A stretch of 64,000 nt of DNA from CBDDKW01 sp965230425 (GTDB lineage: Bacteria; Pseudomonadota; Gammaproteobacteria; UBA1113), in assembly GCA_965230425.1 (NCBI GenBank), contig CBDDKW010000020.1, positions 62,001-126,000 on the forward strand. Direction: 5' to 3'. A program made the translations under genes and the position numbers. This document shows positions 27,590 to 36,858 of the stretch, piece by piece. Within the stretch, counting starts at the first letter, position 1, and each line of letters opens with the position of its first letter. Below the pieces are notes generated by a model. That model searched no databases. It was not told the DNA's origin and worked only from the letters and a program-made list of their open reading frames with translations.

Positions 27590-27687
27590 CCTCAAGAGAA
27601 TATAAAAGACCCTAGTAGGCACTCAGTTTACGCATGCCTAATAAAAAAATAACTATTTTTCAATAAGTTAAATATAACAATTCTGTA

Positions 27688-27873
27688 AAATGTCGATTTT
27701 GCGTAGCTTATTTATGGCTTATAAACTTACGCGAAAATGACAAATGTCGATTTTGCGTAACTTATTTATGGCTTATAAACTTACGTGAAAATGACAAATG
27801 TCATTCTTGCGTAAGTTATATTCTTGGTATAAACTTGCGTGAAAATGACAAATGTCATTCTTGCGTAAGTTAG
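27688..27873. repeat. Tandem 54-bp repeats with nested palindromes upstream of ATPase 1
   Basis: Three full units and a partial fourth start at 27688, 27742, 27796 and 27850, a strict 54-base period. Units 1 and 2 are nearly identical. At each junction the sequence is an imperfect palindrome, for example AACTTGCGTGAAAATGAC / GTCATTCTTGCGTAAGTT around an AAAT loop. The last palindrome ends just before the Shine-Dalgarno of the ATPase gene. Confidence 0.9.
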
Positions 27874-27885
27874 CAGAGGTATTAT

Positions 27886-29328
27886 ATGGTAAATCCAGCC
27901 TTCTTGGGTAGGCAACATGAATTCAGGCAATTAACTGATTTGTATAAGCGTGATGATGCGAGTTTGGTGACGGTAAAGGGACGTCGCCGTGTGGGCAAAA
28001 GTCGCTTAATCATGGAATTTGCCAAAAATAAGACGTTCTACCAATTTACTGGATTACCACCCACACCTGAAACAACAGCGCAATCGCAGCGTGATGAATT
28101 TGCAAGGCAATTAGGTGAACAATTTGGTTTGCCAGGCATACAAGCTCAGGATTGGGGAGATTTATTTACCTTACTTGCCCGTCATACTCAAAAAGGCCGG
28201 GTTGTGATCTTAATCGATGAAATTTCTTGGATGGGTAATGAAGACCCTGATTTTTTAGGTAAGTTAAAAGTTGTTTGGGACATACATTTTAAACAAAATA
28301 GAAAACTTATCATGGTCTTATGCAGCTCGATTTCCACTTGGATGGAAAAAAATATTCTGGCAAGCACAGGCTTTTTTGGGCGTATTGCCTTAAATCTCAG
28401 TTTGCATGAATTATCCTTAGCCGAGAGTAATCAATTCCTGAGCGCAGGTGGCTTTAGAGGATCGGTATATGAACGATTAATGCTATTGGCTGTTGCCGGT
28501 GGTATCCCCTGGTATTTAGAGTTAATGAATAGCGCTCGTTCAGCTATCGACACTATTCAACAGTTATGCTTTAGTCCAGATGGTATTTTGGTTAATGAGT
28601 TTAATTACATATTTCATGATCTGTTTGCTCGTCGAGGTCCAATATGTAAAAAAATTGTTGATTTCTTAGCACAAGGTCCGGCAGATTATTCCACTATTGC
28701 AAATGCATTAGATTATCCTAGTGGTGGCCCCTTAAGTGAATATTTAAATGATTTAGTAACGTGTGGATTTCTCAAGCATGATAATACTTGGGATATCAAA
28801 GCAGGTGATTTCAGTAAGCTCAGTAAGTACCGCTTATCTGATAATTATTTACGATTCTACATCAAGTACATTGAACCCAATTTAATTAAAATAAAACAAG
28901 GACGCTTCCTGCAAACTTCTATGTCGAGCCTACCCAATTGGGATGGTATTCTAGGATTGCAATTAGAAAATCTAGTACTGAATAACCGTGAGATTATTTG
29001 GCAAGCACTTGGGATCAGTGCTGATGATATTGTGATTGATAATCCTTATTTCCAACGTAAGACGAAACGCTATGCAGGTTGTCAAGTTGATTATTTAATC
29101 CAAACAAAATATAACAGCTTATATATCTGTGAAGTTAAATTCTCAAAGCACAAGATAAGTAAAAAAGTAATAGAACAAGTAACAGAAAAAATCCAACGCT
29201 TACAATCTCCAAAGGGTTATGCATGTCAGCCTGTACTTATACATGCTGGATGCGATGTCAGTGTGGTAGAAGATGCAGATTATTTTAATCACATTGTTGA
29301 TTTAGCGGATAGTATTAGTGTTGATTGA
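27886..29328 (+). CDS. Archaeal-type AAA ATPase with C-terminal DUF234 nuclease-like domain (copy 1)
   Basis: A 480-residue STAND-like P-loop ATPase of the ATPase_2 (PF01637) plus DUF234 family. Walker A is TVKGRRRVGKSRLIMEF (near residue 32), Walker B is VVILIDEISWMG. The middle has a winged-helix-like region (DYSTIANALDYPSGGPLSEY). The C-terminal domain contains GCQVDYLIQTKYNSLYICEV followed by KF, a D...ExK pattern of the PD-(D/E)XK nuclease superfamily. Function is unknown. A paralogue lies at 41406-42842. Both have palindromic repeats at their borders, suggesting a shared mobile or self-associated lifestyle. Confidence 0.85.
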   Translation: MVNPAFLGRQHEFRQLTDLYKRDDASLVTVKGRRRVGKSRLIMEFAKNKTFYQFTGLPPTPETTAQSQRDEFARQLGEQFGLPGIQAQDWGDLFTLLARHTQKGRVVILIDEISWMGNEDPDFLGKLKVVWDIHFKQNRKLIMVLCSSISTWMEKNILASTGFFGRIALNLSLHELSLAESNQFLSAGGFRGSVYERLMLLAVAGGIPWYLELMNSARSAIDTIQQLCFSPDGILVNEFNYIFHDLFARRGPICKKIVDFLAQGPADYSTIANALDYPSGGPLSEYLNDLVTCGFLKHDNTWDIKAGDFSKLSKYRLSDNYLRFYIKYIEPNLIKIKQGRFLQTSMSSLPNWDGILGLQLENLVLNNREIIWQALGISADDIVIDNPYFQRKTKRYAGCQVDYLIQTKYNSLYICEVKFSKHKISKKVIEQVTEKIQRLQSPKGYACQPVLIHAGCDVSVVEDADYFNHIVDLADSISVD

Positions 29329-29343
29329 CGTAATTTATAAATA

Positions 29344-30273
29344 CTACAACCGCGTTAACCAATGCTCATAATCATGTAATTGCCCGTGCACTAAATTCAA
29401 ATATAAGGTTTGTAATTTTTCAGTGATAGGGCCACGTTTGCCTGACCCAATGCAACGACCATCGATTTCTCTGATAGGTGTTACCTCTGCAGCGCTGCCA
29501 GTAAAGAAAGCTTCGTCTGCAATGTAAACATCATCGCGGATCATATTTTTTTCTTTAACGACGATGCCTTGATTGCGGGCTAACTGCATAATAGTATCAC
29601 GCGTGATCCCTTCTAATGCTGAAGTTGTGAAGGGAGTATATAAAACCCCATCACGTACCATGAAAAAATTCTCTACGCTGCCTTCGGCAATAAAGCCTTG
29701 ATGATCACACATCAATGCTTCATCGTAACCTGCAGCTTTGGCTTCACGGATAGCAAGTTGAGAGTTTACATAATTACCATTAGCTTTGGCTTTTACGTGG
29801 CTACTGCAAATAGAATTTCGTTGGTAAGAGGACATCCCTACGCGGATCCCGCTTTCCATGACATCACGGCCTAAATACATACCCCAATGCCAAGCAGCAA
29901 TCATCACATGTACTTTAGCGCCATCGCTATGTAAACCCAGGGCTTCATCACCATAAAAGCACATAGGTCTGATATAAGCATCTGTTAATTCATTCTCTAA
30001 CACAGCTTGGATTTGCGCTTTTACCAATTGCTCGTAATCATAGGGAATTTCAATACCCATGATTTTAGCGGAGCGGTAAAGCCGCTGCGTGTGACATTCT
30101 AAGCGAAATATGGCACTGCCAGCAGGGGTTTTATAAGCGCGTAAACCCTCAAATACGCCTAAGCCATAATGCAAAGTATGTGTTAACACATTAGTATTGG
30201 CGTCACTTGCGGGTATAAATTCGCCATCTAGCCATATTATCGAGGTTTTTGCATTAGTCATGGTCTTTCCCAT
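29344..30273 (-). CDS. ilvE: Branched-chain amino acid aminotransferase
   Basis: Fold type IV PLP aminotransferase of 309 residues, interconverting Leu, Ile and Val with their 2-oxo acids. Motifs are IIWLDGEFIPASDANTNVLT, LHYGLGVFEGLRAYKT, the PLP Lys region SSHVKAKANGNYVNSQLA, EGSVENFFMVRDGVLYTP and EGITRDTIMQLA. Two in-frame starts (30273 and 30261) are possible; the former is kept. It is convergent with ATPase 1 (15 bases between stops). Its neighbours are unrelated accessory genes, so it is not in an ilv operon. Confidence 0.95.
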   Translation of the reverse strand: MGKTMTNAKTSIIWLDGEFIPASDANTNVLTHTLHYGLGVFEGLRAYKTPAGSAIFRLECHTQRLYRSAKIMGIEIPYDYEQLVKAQIQAVLENELTDAYIRPMCFYGDEALGLHSDGAKVHVMIAAWHWGMYLGRDVMESGIRVGMSSYQRNSICSSHVKAKANGNYVNSQLAIREAKAAGYDEALMCDHQGFIAEGSVENFFMVRDGVLYTPFTTSALEGITRDTIMQLARNQGIVVKEKNMIRDDVYIADEAFFTGSAAEVTPIREIDGRCIGSGKRGPITEKLQTLYLNLVHGQLHDYEHWLTRL

Positions 30274-30400
30274 TTCAACATACTCTGTCTAAGTATAGAC
30301 TGTCATGGTTATATTATTGACCCAGTGAATGCTTTCAGGCTATTCTTGGCCATGATTTCGCTAAAGGCCCCATTCCGACAACAGGGCCAAGGAGTATGCA

Positions 30401-30811
30401 ATGAAACACATCGCTGGGTTAATTTTTATCAGTCTTTTTGCTGTGACGAGTACTGCATGGGCCAGTTCTTCTTTGCAAGAATACAAAGCATGTATACATG
30501 CTTTGCGGCAACAAGCTCAGACTGCTGGTGAAAATATAACGGATGAGAAGCAGCAAGCCATTGCTGAAGTATGCCGACATAAGGTAGCTAATGAAGCCAT
30601 TTGGCACTGTGTGAAGCATAAACAAGCAGATGGTGTGGGCTTACAACAGGCCATGAGTTTATGTATTGCCTCAGGTGAGCATGTGGATGAACTTACCTTA
30701 GACTCGCAAAATGCAAAACAAAAACCAGAAAAAATCCATGATCTGATCCATATGCATGATAAGATTTTTTGGGATCACTGCGATCAAATTTGCCAAGATA
30801 ATTATGGTTAG
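30401..30811 (+). CDS. Small secreted Cys-containing protein of unknown function
   Basis: A 136-residue protein with a typical signal peptide (MKHIAGLIFISLFAVTSTAWA, likely cleaved after Ala). The mature part has six Cys (for example KACIHAL, AEVCRHKV, WHCVKHK, SLCIASG, DHCDQIC), implying disulfides in the periplasm or outside. No known domain is recognised. It has an AAGGAG Shine-Dalgarno. Paired Cys near the C terminus (CDQIC) could be redox active, but there is no thioredoxin fold signature. Confidence 0.7.
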   Translation: MKHIAGLIFISLFAVTSTAWASSSLQEYKACIHALRQQAQTAGENITDEKQQAIAEVCRHKVANEAIWHCVKHKQADGVGLQQAMSLCIASGEHVDELTLDSQNAKQKPEKIHDLIHMHDKIFWDHCDQICQDNYG

Positions 30812-30938
30812 TCTACATAAATACGGTGGTTAACCCCGTAAAAAATGCAAAAAAATATTTTTTTATAATTCATAAGTGATCTTTTTACTATTCTTACGTA
30901 CACTGTAGCTCGAGTATATCCATAATTCGAGACAGTGT

Positions 30939-33900
30939 ATGCCCATACAACCTAAACGTGATGCTGGTGTTTATGCGCAGCTTTTAGCATCAATAAAAAA
31001 ATTACAAGAACAATCGCAAACCTTGCCAGGTAAATTTGCCTTTGCTACTGATTTTGAACATACCTTGGCTAATGGTGAGAAAACCACGCGACGTAAATTG
31101 TTCGAGGCAGAATCTGCAGCAGCATTTACTGCGATGATAAAGGTGTTGGAGTGCTTGTTAGCAGGCACTATGACCCAAGACTACGGTGAATTCGCCTTAA
31201 AAATACTGTTACTTGCACGCGGTATGGCTGTATATGCCAGTGATATTGATTATACCGTGCGTTGTTCATTGCAAGTGAATCAAGCCTTGTCGTTGATTGC
31301 CAGTGTGATAGCGAGTAAGCAAGAAGCCATTATCACTTTGTTAATGCCTTATATTACTGGAATAGATGATATTTTCAGCAAAAGAAAAACAGCTCTATTA
31401 GCATCAGAGCTGATTGAAGTAGAAGCACTCATGTCTTTAACTGAAAGTGCAGACGAGCAGCGCACTGTTAATTTGGCCGAATATAATTTTCTGGGCGATT
31501 ATCGCATACAACAGAGCAACGATCATAAGCCACATACCAGAGCAGACATAAAACACGAAGTTGACCACAGTAAAATCAATAATGAATATTTACTTTCTGC
31601 TCTTGATGCGCTAGGAAAACTGTATATACAAATTACCAGTGGTGACTCTAAAGAGAAATTAATGAAGCAATATCTGGATTTATTTCCTGATGGCTCAGAT
31701 TTTTTTGTTCTATACAACTTGCTAGCCAGCAATGGGGAAGATGACTTAATAAAAAAAATAGAGGCAAGAGAAAGACAAGCGATTATTGGGGAAGAGAGTA
31801 AGGAATGCTGTTTGGCAATAAAACGATTTCAAGAGTGTTTACCATGGATAGCGCCACAGCATTGCTATAATTTTATTAAGAAGCATAATCAATTATTGAA
31901 ACGTCAGATGCGTTCAGCGAGTGAGTTGAGCATGATATTACTCAGCCTAGCAGAGGATGCTCGATTTACATGCTGTAAGCAGGTCTTTAAAGTTACTTGG
32001 TTAGAGCGATTTCTCGTCAATGGTAATATGCTAGCTGAATTACTATTCGTATTTCCAGATCAAGATAAAGTTAACATCTGTCTTGATTTCTTTGGCATTG
32101 ATTGGTTGCAGAGAACCATTAAAAATGGTGAAGAACTTGCGAATGTTTTGCAGACCTTGCCCAAAGATGAACGTTTATCATTTTGTGCAAACAAGATAGA
32201 CAAAGCGCATTTGTCGTTCATCGTTAAGAATGGTGGGAAATTATCAGGCCAATATCTGCTTAAGTTATTAGCTTTATTTTCTGAAGAAGAGTGTTGGTCT
32301 CTCTGTGTTGATATCTTGAGTATTGAAACTGTTCAGTCAGTAGCTAAATCAATAGATTTAGTCGTTGGCATTTTGTCAAGGCTTCATACAGAAAAACGAG
32401 TACCATTCTGCACAGACCACTTTACCATCCTTCGGCTACAGCAACGGACTCTTTGCTTAGCAGATATCATACGCATTATTACTTGTATTCCACCCGCACA
32501 GCGAATGACATTTGCTGAGATTTACCTTGATAAGCGTCATTGTGACTGGAATAATCCTATGTGCTCAAATGATATTTATACGAGGTTTGCTGATGCTTAT
32601 CGTGAGGTATACGATATTACAAAACCCAAATTCAAACACGTAGATTATTTTCTACAGTTAGTTAGGTTGTTTGATGATAATGATCGGGTCCAGTTTTGTA
32701 TTAATTATTTTGGGATTAGAAAATTAAAAAGTCTTATTATTAATCTTGAGTGCCTATGTAAGTTATTAAAGGTATTGCCAGGAGCCGAGCGCTTATCATT
32801 CCTAGTGCAGCATTTTCCCATTGCCGCATTGGAGCGATTGCTGAATAGAGCTGCAACACTGGATATGCTATTAGATTGTTTTGACGATGAGGCTGATAAA
32901 GAATATTTAACCGCATTAGTAACAGCTTTTATACGGGTTGGTCACTATTGGCCCGGAGAGCAATATACAAACCAATCGAGAGAAGATGCTTTTACTATAT
33001 TGTCTAAAAATCCAGTGTTATTTCGTTTGGAATTGAATAAATATTCTCTCAGTGATCTGTGTTGGGTTGGCGGTATTAAAAGAAGCATCATAGAGGATAC
33101 GTTCAGTTCAGGACAAACACTGTTACAACTTGCTGCTGAAGTGGGCTCTGCAGATTTGACATGGGCATTATTGGTGAGAGGAGTAACGACACATCACCGA
33201 AGGACATTTCCTTTTGGTGCAACAGCTTACGATTTAGCAAAGGATCAACCATGCATGGAGCGATTGCTGCCTTTATTAGATCCAAGGTTAGAAAGTAATC
33301 CACATATTGTTAAGTTTAAAAAACACTTAGAAAAAATTAATAAAGCACAATCTCAAGAAGAAAAAGACGAACTGTATAAAAGTGCTTATGCTGTTCCCGC
33401 GCAATTAAAGAAAGAAATAACTGATGTAGTATTATGTGAAATTGTACGTATTAAGATGTACCATTTACTTGTGGCACAGTGTCTGCGTGAAAGTAAAAAA
33501 TTTATTCCAGGTGATAGCGAAAAATGTTATCAGGTTAGATCTAAGTGGCAGAAGCGTGCAAATGCAATTGAAGCATATCTTATCCCTAAACAAGATTGGG
33601 AGAAAATCCAGCGCGTGTGGCAAGTGCATCAGTCTGAGCCAGCAATTGATGAAGAAAATACTGCCGCGACTGCCTCATCGCAACAGCCCACAGCAAATAC
33701 CCCATTCTGGCAGCCAGGGCAGGGAACGAGGGTGATTGGTGTGGTTGGAAAAGAGGGTGTGCAGTGTGAAAGTAATGCAGGTCAGCAAGGTAATGGTGTA
33801 GAGATGAATGGCCTAGGCGAAGCTAGTAATCAAACTAACAGACAGGATGCAGAAAGTTCAGACGAAGAAGTCTATGATGCGGGTTTACCAGGTTTACCAA

Positions 33901-33941
33901 GTATATACCCGCTTAGAGGGCTAGGCGGCAGTATTAACTGA
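30939..33941 (+). CDS. 1000-residue protein with degenerate ~35-residue repeats and ankyrin-like region, effector candidate
   Basis: Not assignable to a known family. Residues about 340-650 contain six to eight degenerate repeats of about 35 residues with pattern R-[LV]-x-F-C-x3-F-x-I-x2-L-x4-N-x3-L-x2-LL-x2-LP-x2-E, for example KVNICLDFFGIDWLQRTIKN and RVQFCINYFGIRKLKSLIIN. Residues about 720-785 resemble ankyrin repeats (GQTLLQLAAEVGSADLTWAL). The tail is disordered and acidic (ESSDEEVYDAGLPGLPS). It has no signal peptide or membrane span. Such helical repeat proteins are common effector scaffolds in Legionella and Coxiella relatives. The effector reading is inference. Confidence 0.65.
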   Translation: MPIQPKRDAGVYAQLLASIKKLQEQSQTLPGKFAFATDFEHTLANGEKTTRRKLFEAESAAAFTAMIKVLECLLAGTMTQDYGEFALKILLLARGMAVYASDIDYTVRCSLQVNQALSLIASVIASKQEAIITLLMPYITGIDDIFSKRKTALLASELIEVEALMSLTESADEQRTVNLAEYNFLGDYRIQQSNDHKPHTRADIKHEVDHSKINNEYLLSALDALGKLYIQITSGDSKEKLMKQYLDLFPDGSDFFVLYNLLASNGEDDLIKKIEARERQAIIGEESKECCLAIKRFQECLPWIAPQHCYNFIKKHNQLLKRQMRSASELSMILLSLAEDARFTCCKQVFKVTWLERFLVNGNMLAELLFVFPDQDKVNICLDFFGIDWLQRTIKNGEELANVLQTLPKDERLSFCANKIDKAHLSFIVKNGGKLSGQYLLKLLALFSEEECWSLCVDILSIETVQSVAKSIDLVVGILSRLHTEKRVPFCTDHFTILRLQQRTLCLADIIRIITCIPPAQRMTFAEIYLDKRHCDWNNPMCSNDIYTRFADAYREVYDITKPKFKHVDYFLQLVRLFDDNDRVQFCINYFGIRKLKSLIINLECLCKLLKVLPGAERLSFLVQHFPIAALERLLNRAATLDMLLDCFDDEADKEYLTALVTAFIRVGHYWPGEQYTNQSREDAFTILSKNPVLFRLELNKYSLSDLCWVGGIKRSIIEDTFSSGQTLLQLAAEVGSADLTWALLVRGVTTHHRRTFPFGATAYDLAKDQPCMERLLPLLDPRLESNPHIVKFKKHLEKINKAQSQEEKDELYKSAYAVPAQLKKEITDVVLCEIVRIKMYHLLVAQCLRESKKFIPGDSEKCYQVRSKWQKRANAIEAYLIPKQDWEKIQRVWQVHQSEPAIDEENTAATASSQQPTANTPFWQPGQGTRVIGVVGKEGVQCESNAGQQGNGVEMNGLGEASNQTNRQDAESSDEEVYDAGLPGLPSIYPLRGLGGSIN

Positions 33942-33954
33942 ATTATCAAGGGAG

Positions 33955-35208
33955 CTAACGTACTTGCCCAGTGCCTTGGATCACATACTTATACGTGGTT
34001 AATTCTTCCAAGCCCATGGGACCGCGGGCATGTAATTTATCCGTACTGATGCCAATCTCTGCGCCCATACCGAATTCACCACCATCGGTGAAGCGTGTTG
34101 AGGCATTGACATATACAGCAGCAGAGTCAACTTGTGCGCTGAAAGCTTGCTGTGCGTTTGTATCGGCGCTGATAATACAATCCGAGTGATGTGAACCGTG
34201 AGTATTAATATGTTCAATGGCCTGTTGTAAGCTATCAACTATTTTAATTGAGACAATTAAATCTAAATATTCGGTATCCCAATCTTTTGCCTGCGCGGGG
34301 GTGATCTGATTATCAATTTCACAACAACTTGCATCGCCACGTATGTCAACTTGGTGCTGGCGTAAACACTGGGTGAGTGCAGGAATAAAGCTGGTGGCAA
34401 TGTCCTTATGGACTAAAATAGTTTCGACGGCGTTACACACACCAGGGCGTTGTACTTTAGCGTTTTCACAGATGGCTAAAGCCATGTCTTGATCGGCTTT
34501 TGCATCTACATAAACGTGACAGAGTCCTTTATAGTGTTTGATAATAGGGACATGGGATAATTCCATGACGGTTTTTATTAAACCTTCACCACCGCGTGGG
34601 ATCACTAAGTCTAAATAATCCGGCATTTGTACTAAGTATTTAACCGCTTCACGGTCGGTGATAGGGACTAATTGAATAGCGTGTTCTGGTAAACCTGCCT
34701 GTTGGCCACCGGCAAGTAGTGCCGTGGCAATGGCTTGATTAGAATGCAAAGCTTCTGCACCACCGCGCAGGATTACTGCGTTAGATGTTTTTAAACACAG
34801 AGCAGCAACATCCGCAGTAACATTAGGCCGCGATTCATAAATTACGCCAATAACACCAATGGGTACGCGAATTTTATTGATGTGCATACCATTGTGGTGT
34901 TCGATGCTCGTGAGTTGAGTGCCTACGGGATCGGCTAGTGAAACAATATGGCGAAAGCCCTCTGCCATGGCATGAATGCGTTGTTCATCGAGCTTTAGTC
35001 GGTCCAGGAGAGCAGGGGTTAAATTTGCTTGTTCGCCGGCGTTCATATCTTGTTGATTGGCTGCTTGAATTTTTTTGCTGTGTGTTTCTAGAGCATCTGC
35101 CATGCTGAGTAGAATAGTATTCTTTTGTTCGGTGCTGAGTTGTGCTAAGGCATAGCTGGCTTGTTTTGCTTGCTGGCCGAGTTGTTTGATGAGTTGTTCT
35201 GTATTCAT
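33955..35208 (-). CDS. proA: Gamma-glutamyl phosphate reductase
   Basis: Second enzyme of proline synthesis, reducing gamma-glutamyl phosphate to glutamate semialdehyde. The 417 residues match the family; motifs include IRVPIGVIGVIYESRPNVTA, TSNAVILRGGAEALHSN, VIPRGGEGLIKTV, the catalytic Cys region VQRPGVCNAVETILVH and GGEFGMGAEIGISTDKLHAR. It lies downstream of proB on the same strand, but the 174-base gap contains a MITE-like element. Confidence 0.97.
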   Translation of the reverse strand: MNTEQLIKQLGQQAKQASYALAQLSTEQKNTILLSMADALETHSKKIQAANQQDMNAGEQANLTPALLDRLKLDEQRIHAMAEGFRHIVSLADPVGTQLTSIEHHNGMHINKIRVPIGVIGVIYESRPNVTADVAALCLKTSNAVILRGGAEALHSNQAIATALLAGGQQAGLPEHAIQLVPITDREAVKYLVQMPDYLDLVIPRGGEGLIKTVMELSHVPIIKHYKGLCHVYVDAKADQDMALAICENAKVQRPGVCNAVETILVHKDIATSFIPALTQCLRQHQVDIRGDASCCEIDNQITPAQAKDWDTEYLDLIVSIKIVDSLQQAIEHINTHGSHHSDCIISADTNAQQAFSAQVDSAAVYVNASTRFTDGGEFGMGAEIGISTDKLHARGPMGLEELTTYKYVIQGTGQVR

Positions 35209-35240
35209 GTTTGTTCCTTTTTTTGTAGTCGCAAAATTAT

Positions 35241-35364
35241 TGTCATATCGAGCGCAGCGAGATATCCCCTCATGGTTTAGCTAACTTGAACAATGCTGTC
35301 ACTCAGTCGTCAAATCATCGGGAGATTTCTCGTAGCGGCTATCCAGCCGCTTCTCGAAATGACA
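35241..35364. mobile_element. MITE-like palindromic element between proB and proA
   Basis: A 124-base element with terminal inverted repeats TGTCATATCGAG and CTCGAAATGACA (one mismatch over 12 bases). The inner parts are also inverted, for example CGAGATATCCCCTCATGGTT matches the complement of the right side. No ORF lies inside. Its left end resembles the 44-base repeats at 19947 and 25532, so all three probably belong to one non-autonomous repeat family. Confidence 0.75.
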
Positions 35365-35382
35365 GCTACTTTTTCGACACCA

Positions 35383-36522
35383 TCAGTCTTGTAAAATAAT
35401 CATATTATCCCGGTGAATCACTTCATCATAATCTTTACGGCCCAATAATTTTGCGATCATTCGGCTGTGTTGGCCTTTAATACATTGTATGTCATCACTA
35501 TCAAAACTCACTAAACCATGGCCAATGGTTTGTTGTTGTTGATCGACAATATTCACCATGGCGCCGATACCAAATTTGCCCTCTAGCTTGGTGATCCCTG
35601 CTGGCAATAAACTTTTCTTGCGTTGACACAGGGCTTTAACTGCGCCGGCATCGATGGTGATGGTGCCTTGAGCGCGATGAAAAAAGGTGATCCAATGTTT
35701 GCGTTTGGGAGCATTGAGGATCTTAGTGGGGGAAATCAACGTGCCGGTATCTTTACCGGCAATTATATCGGTTAAGACATTATTTTTGCCACCGCTGGCA
35801 ATGACAACCTGAGTACCAGTAATGGCAGCGGTTTTTGCTGCTTCTAATTTTGATAGCATGCCGCCGGTAGAGAGTTCGCTTTGTTTGCCATGGGCGAGTT
35901 TTAAAATATCATCATTAATATCTTCGATGAAGGGGATCCGTTGTTGCTTGCCATTGGCTATGGGTTTTTGTAAACCATTGGGGGTGGTGAGCATAATTAA
36001 TAAATCAGCATCGATGAGTACAGAAACTAGTGCTGCTAAAACATCATTGTCGCCTACTTTAATATCGTCCACCGAGACGACATCATTTTCATTGACAATT
36101 GGAATGATGCCATTACGTAGTAATGCGAGTAGCGTATTGCGAGCATTTAAATGACGTTTACGATTATGTAAATCATCGTGAGTTAACAAGACTTGGCTGA
36201 TGGTGCATTTCGCTGCATTAAAGCATTCATTATAATGACTGAGTAAGCGGGTTTGTCCAACCGCAGCGGCCATTTGTAACTCTGGTAACAGGGTAGGGCG
36301 TTTACTCATTCCTAGGGTATTGACCCCTGCACCGATGGAACCTGAAGAAACAAAAATGACTTCGTAACCTTGTTTATGCAAATGCGCCATATCATTCACA
36401 AGGTATTGAATCCGTCGGTGATTGGGTTTGCCATTTTTATCTACAAGAGTGCGCGTACCAATTTTAACGACGATACGTTTGACGGTGTGCAAATCTTGTC
36501 TTAACTGTCGATTATTATTCAT
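35383..36522 (-). CDS. proB: Glutamate 5-kinase
   Basis: First enzyme of proline synthesis, phosphorylating glutamate. The 379-residue length includes the C-terminal PUA domain. Amino-acid kinase motifs are RIVVKIGTRTLVDKNG, VIFVSSGSIGAGVNTLGM, PIVNENDVVSVDDIKVGDND and LSTGGMLSKLEAAKTAA. The PUA domain begins near residue 290 (GTITIDAGAVKALCQRKKSL). Divergent from ftsH across a 336-base spacer. Confidence 0.96.
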   Translation of the reverse strand: MNNNRQLRQDLHTVKRIVVKIGTRTLVDKNGKPNHRRIQYLVNDMAHLHKQGYEVIFVSSGSIGAGVNTLGMSKRPTLLPELQMAAAVGQTRLLSHYNECFNAAKCTISQVLLTHDDLHNRKRHLNARNTLLALLRNGIIPIVNENDVVSVDDIKVGDNDVLAALVSVLIDADLLIMLTTPNGLQKPIANGKQQRIPFIEDINDDILKLAHGKQSELSTGGMLSKLEAAKTAAITGTQVVIASGGKNNVLTDIIAGKDTGTLISPTKILNAPKRKHWITFFHRAQGTITIDAGAVKALCQRKKSLLPAGITKLEGKFGIGAMVNIVDQQQQTIGHGLVSFDSDDIQCIKGQHSRMIAKLLGRKDYDEVIHRDNMIILQD

Positions 36523-36858
36523 TGTCTTGTATCATAAAAGTTCAAAGATGATGCTGTAGCATATCAATCTACGTATAGTGTCGCAATGCTGTTCAGTTGA
36601 TGATGTGAAATATATATAGTGATAGTTGCTGTTTATATTTGGGTTATCATCTAGATCAAAGTACTGGCTTGCAGATGACAGGCAAAATAGGCTGAAATTT
36701 GTTCAATTTGTCTAAAGTCTGTATACTCACTAAACTTATTGTCCCGTTGTTGCAGCAAGCATTTTACGCATGGGGATTTTTATTCAAACAATGCTCGGCA
36801 AAATACCAGCATGAGTATATACTTACTTTAATAGTTAACTACAAACGAGGGTATCCCT
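36523..36858. other. Divergent intergenic region proB/ftsH
   Basis: This 336-base stretch has no credible gene. It probably contains promoters for both directions. A candidate ftsH promoter lies at 36699-36727; nothing else specific was recognised. Confidence 0.5.
36699..36727 (+). promoter_or_regulatory. Candidate sigma-70 promoter for ftsH
   Basis: -10-like TATACT at 36722-36727 with a weak -35-like TTGTTC 17 bases upstream. It lies about 130 bases before the ftsH start. Confidence 0.4.

Noticed and set aside
27688..27873. CRISPR array
   Set aside because: The 54-base units are contiguous tandem repeats with no unique spacers and no cas genes nearby.
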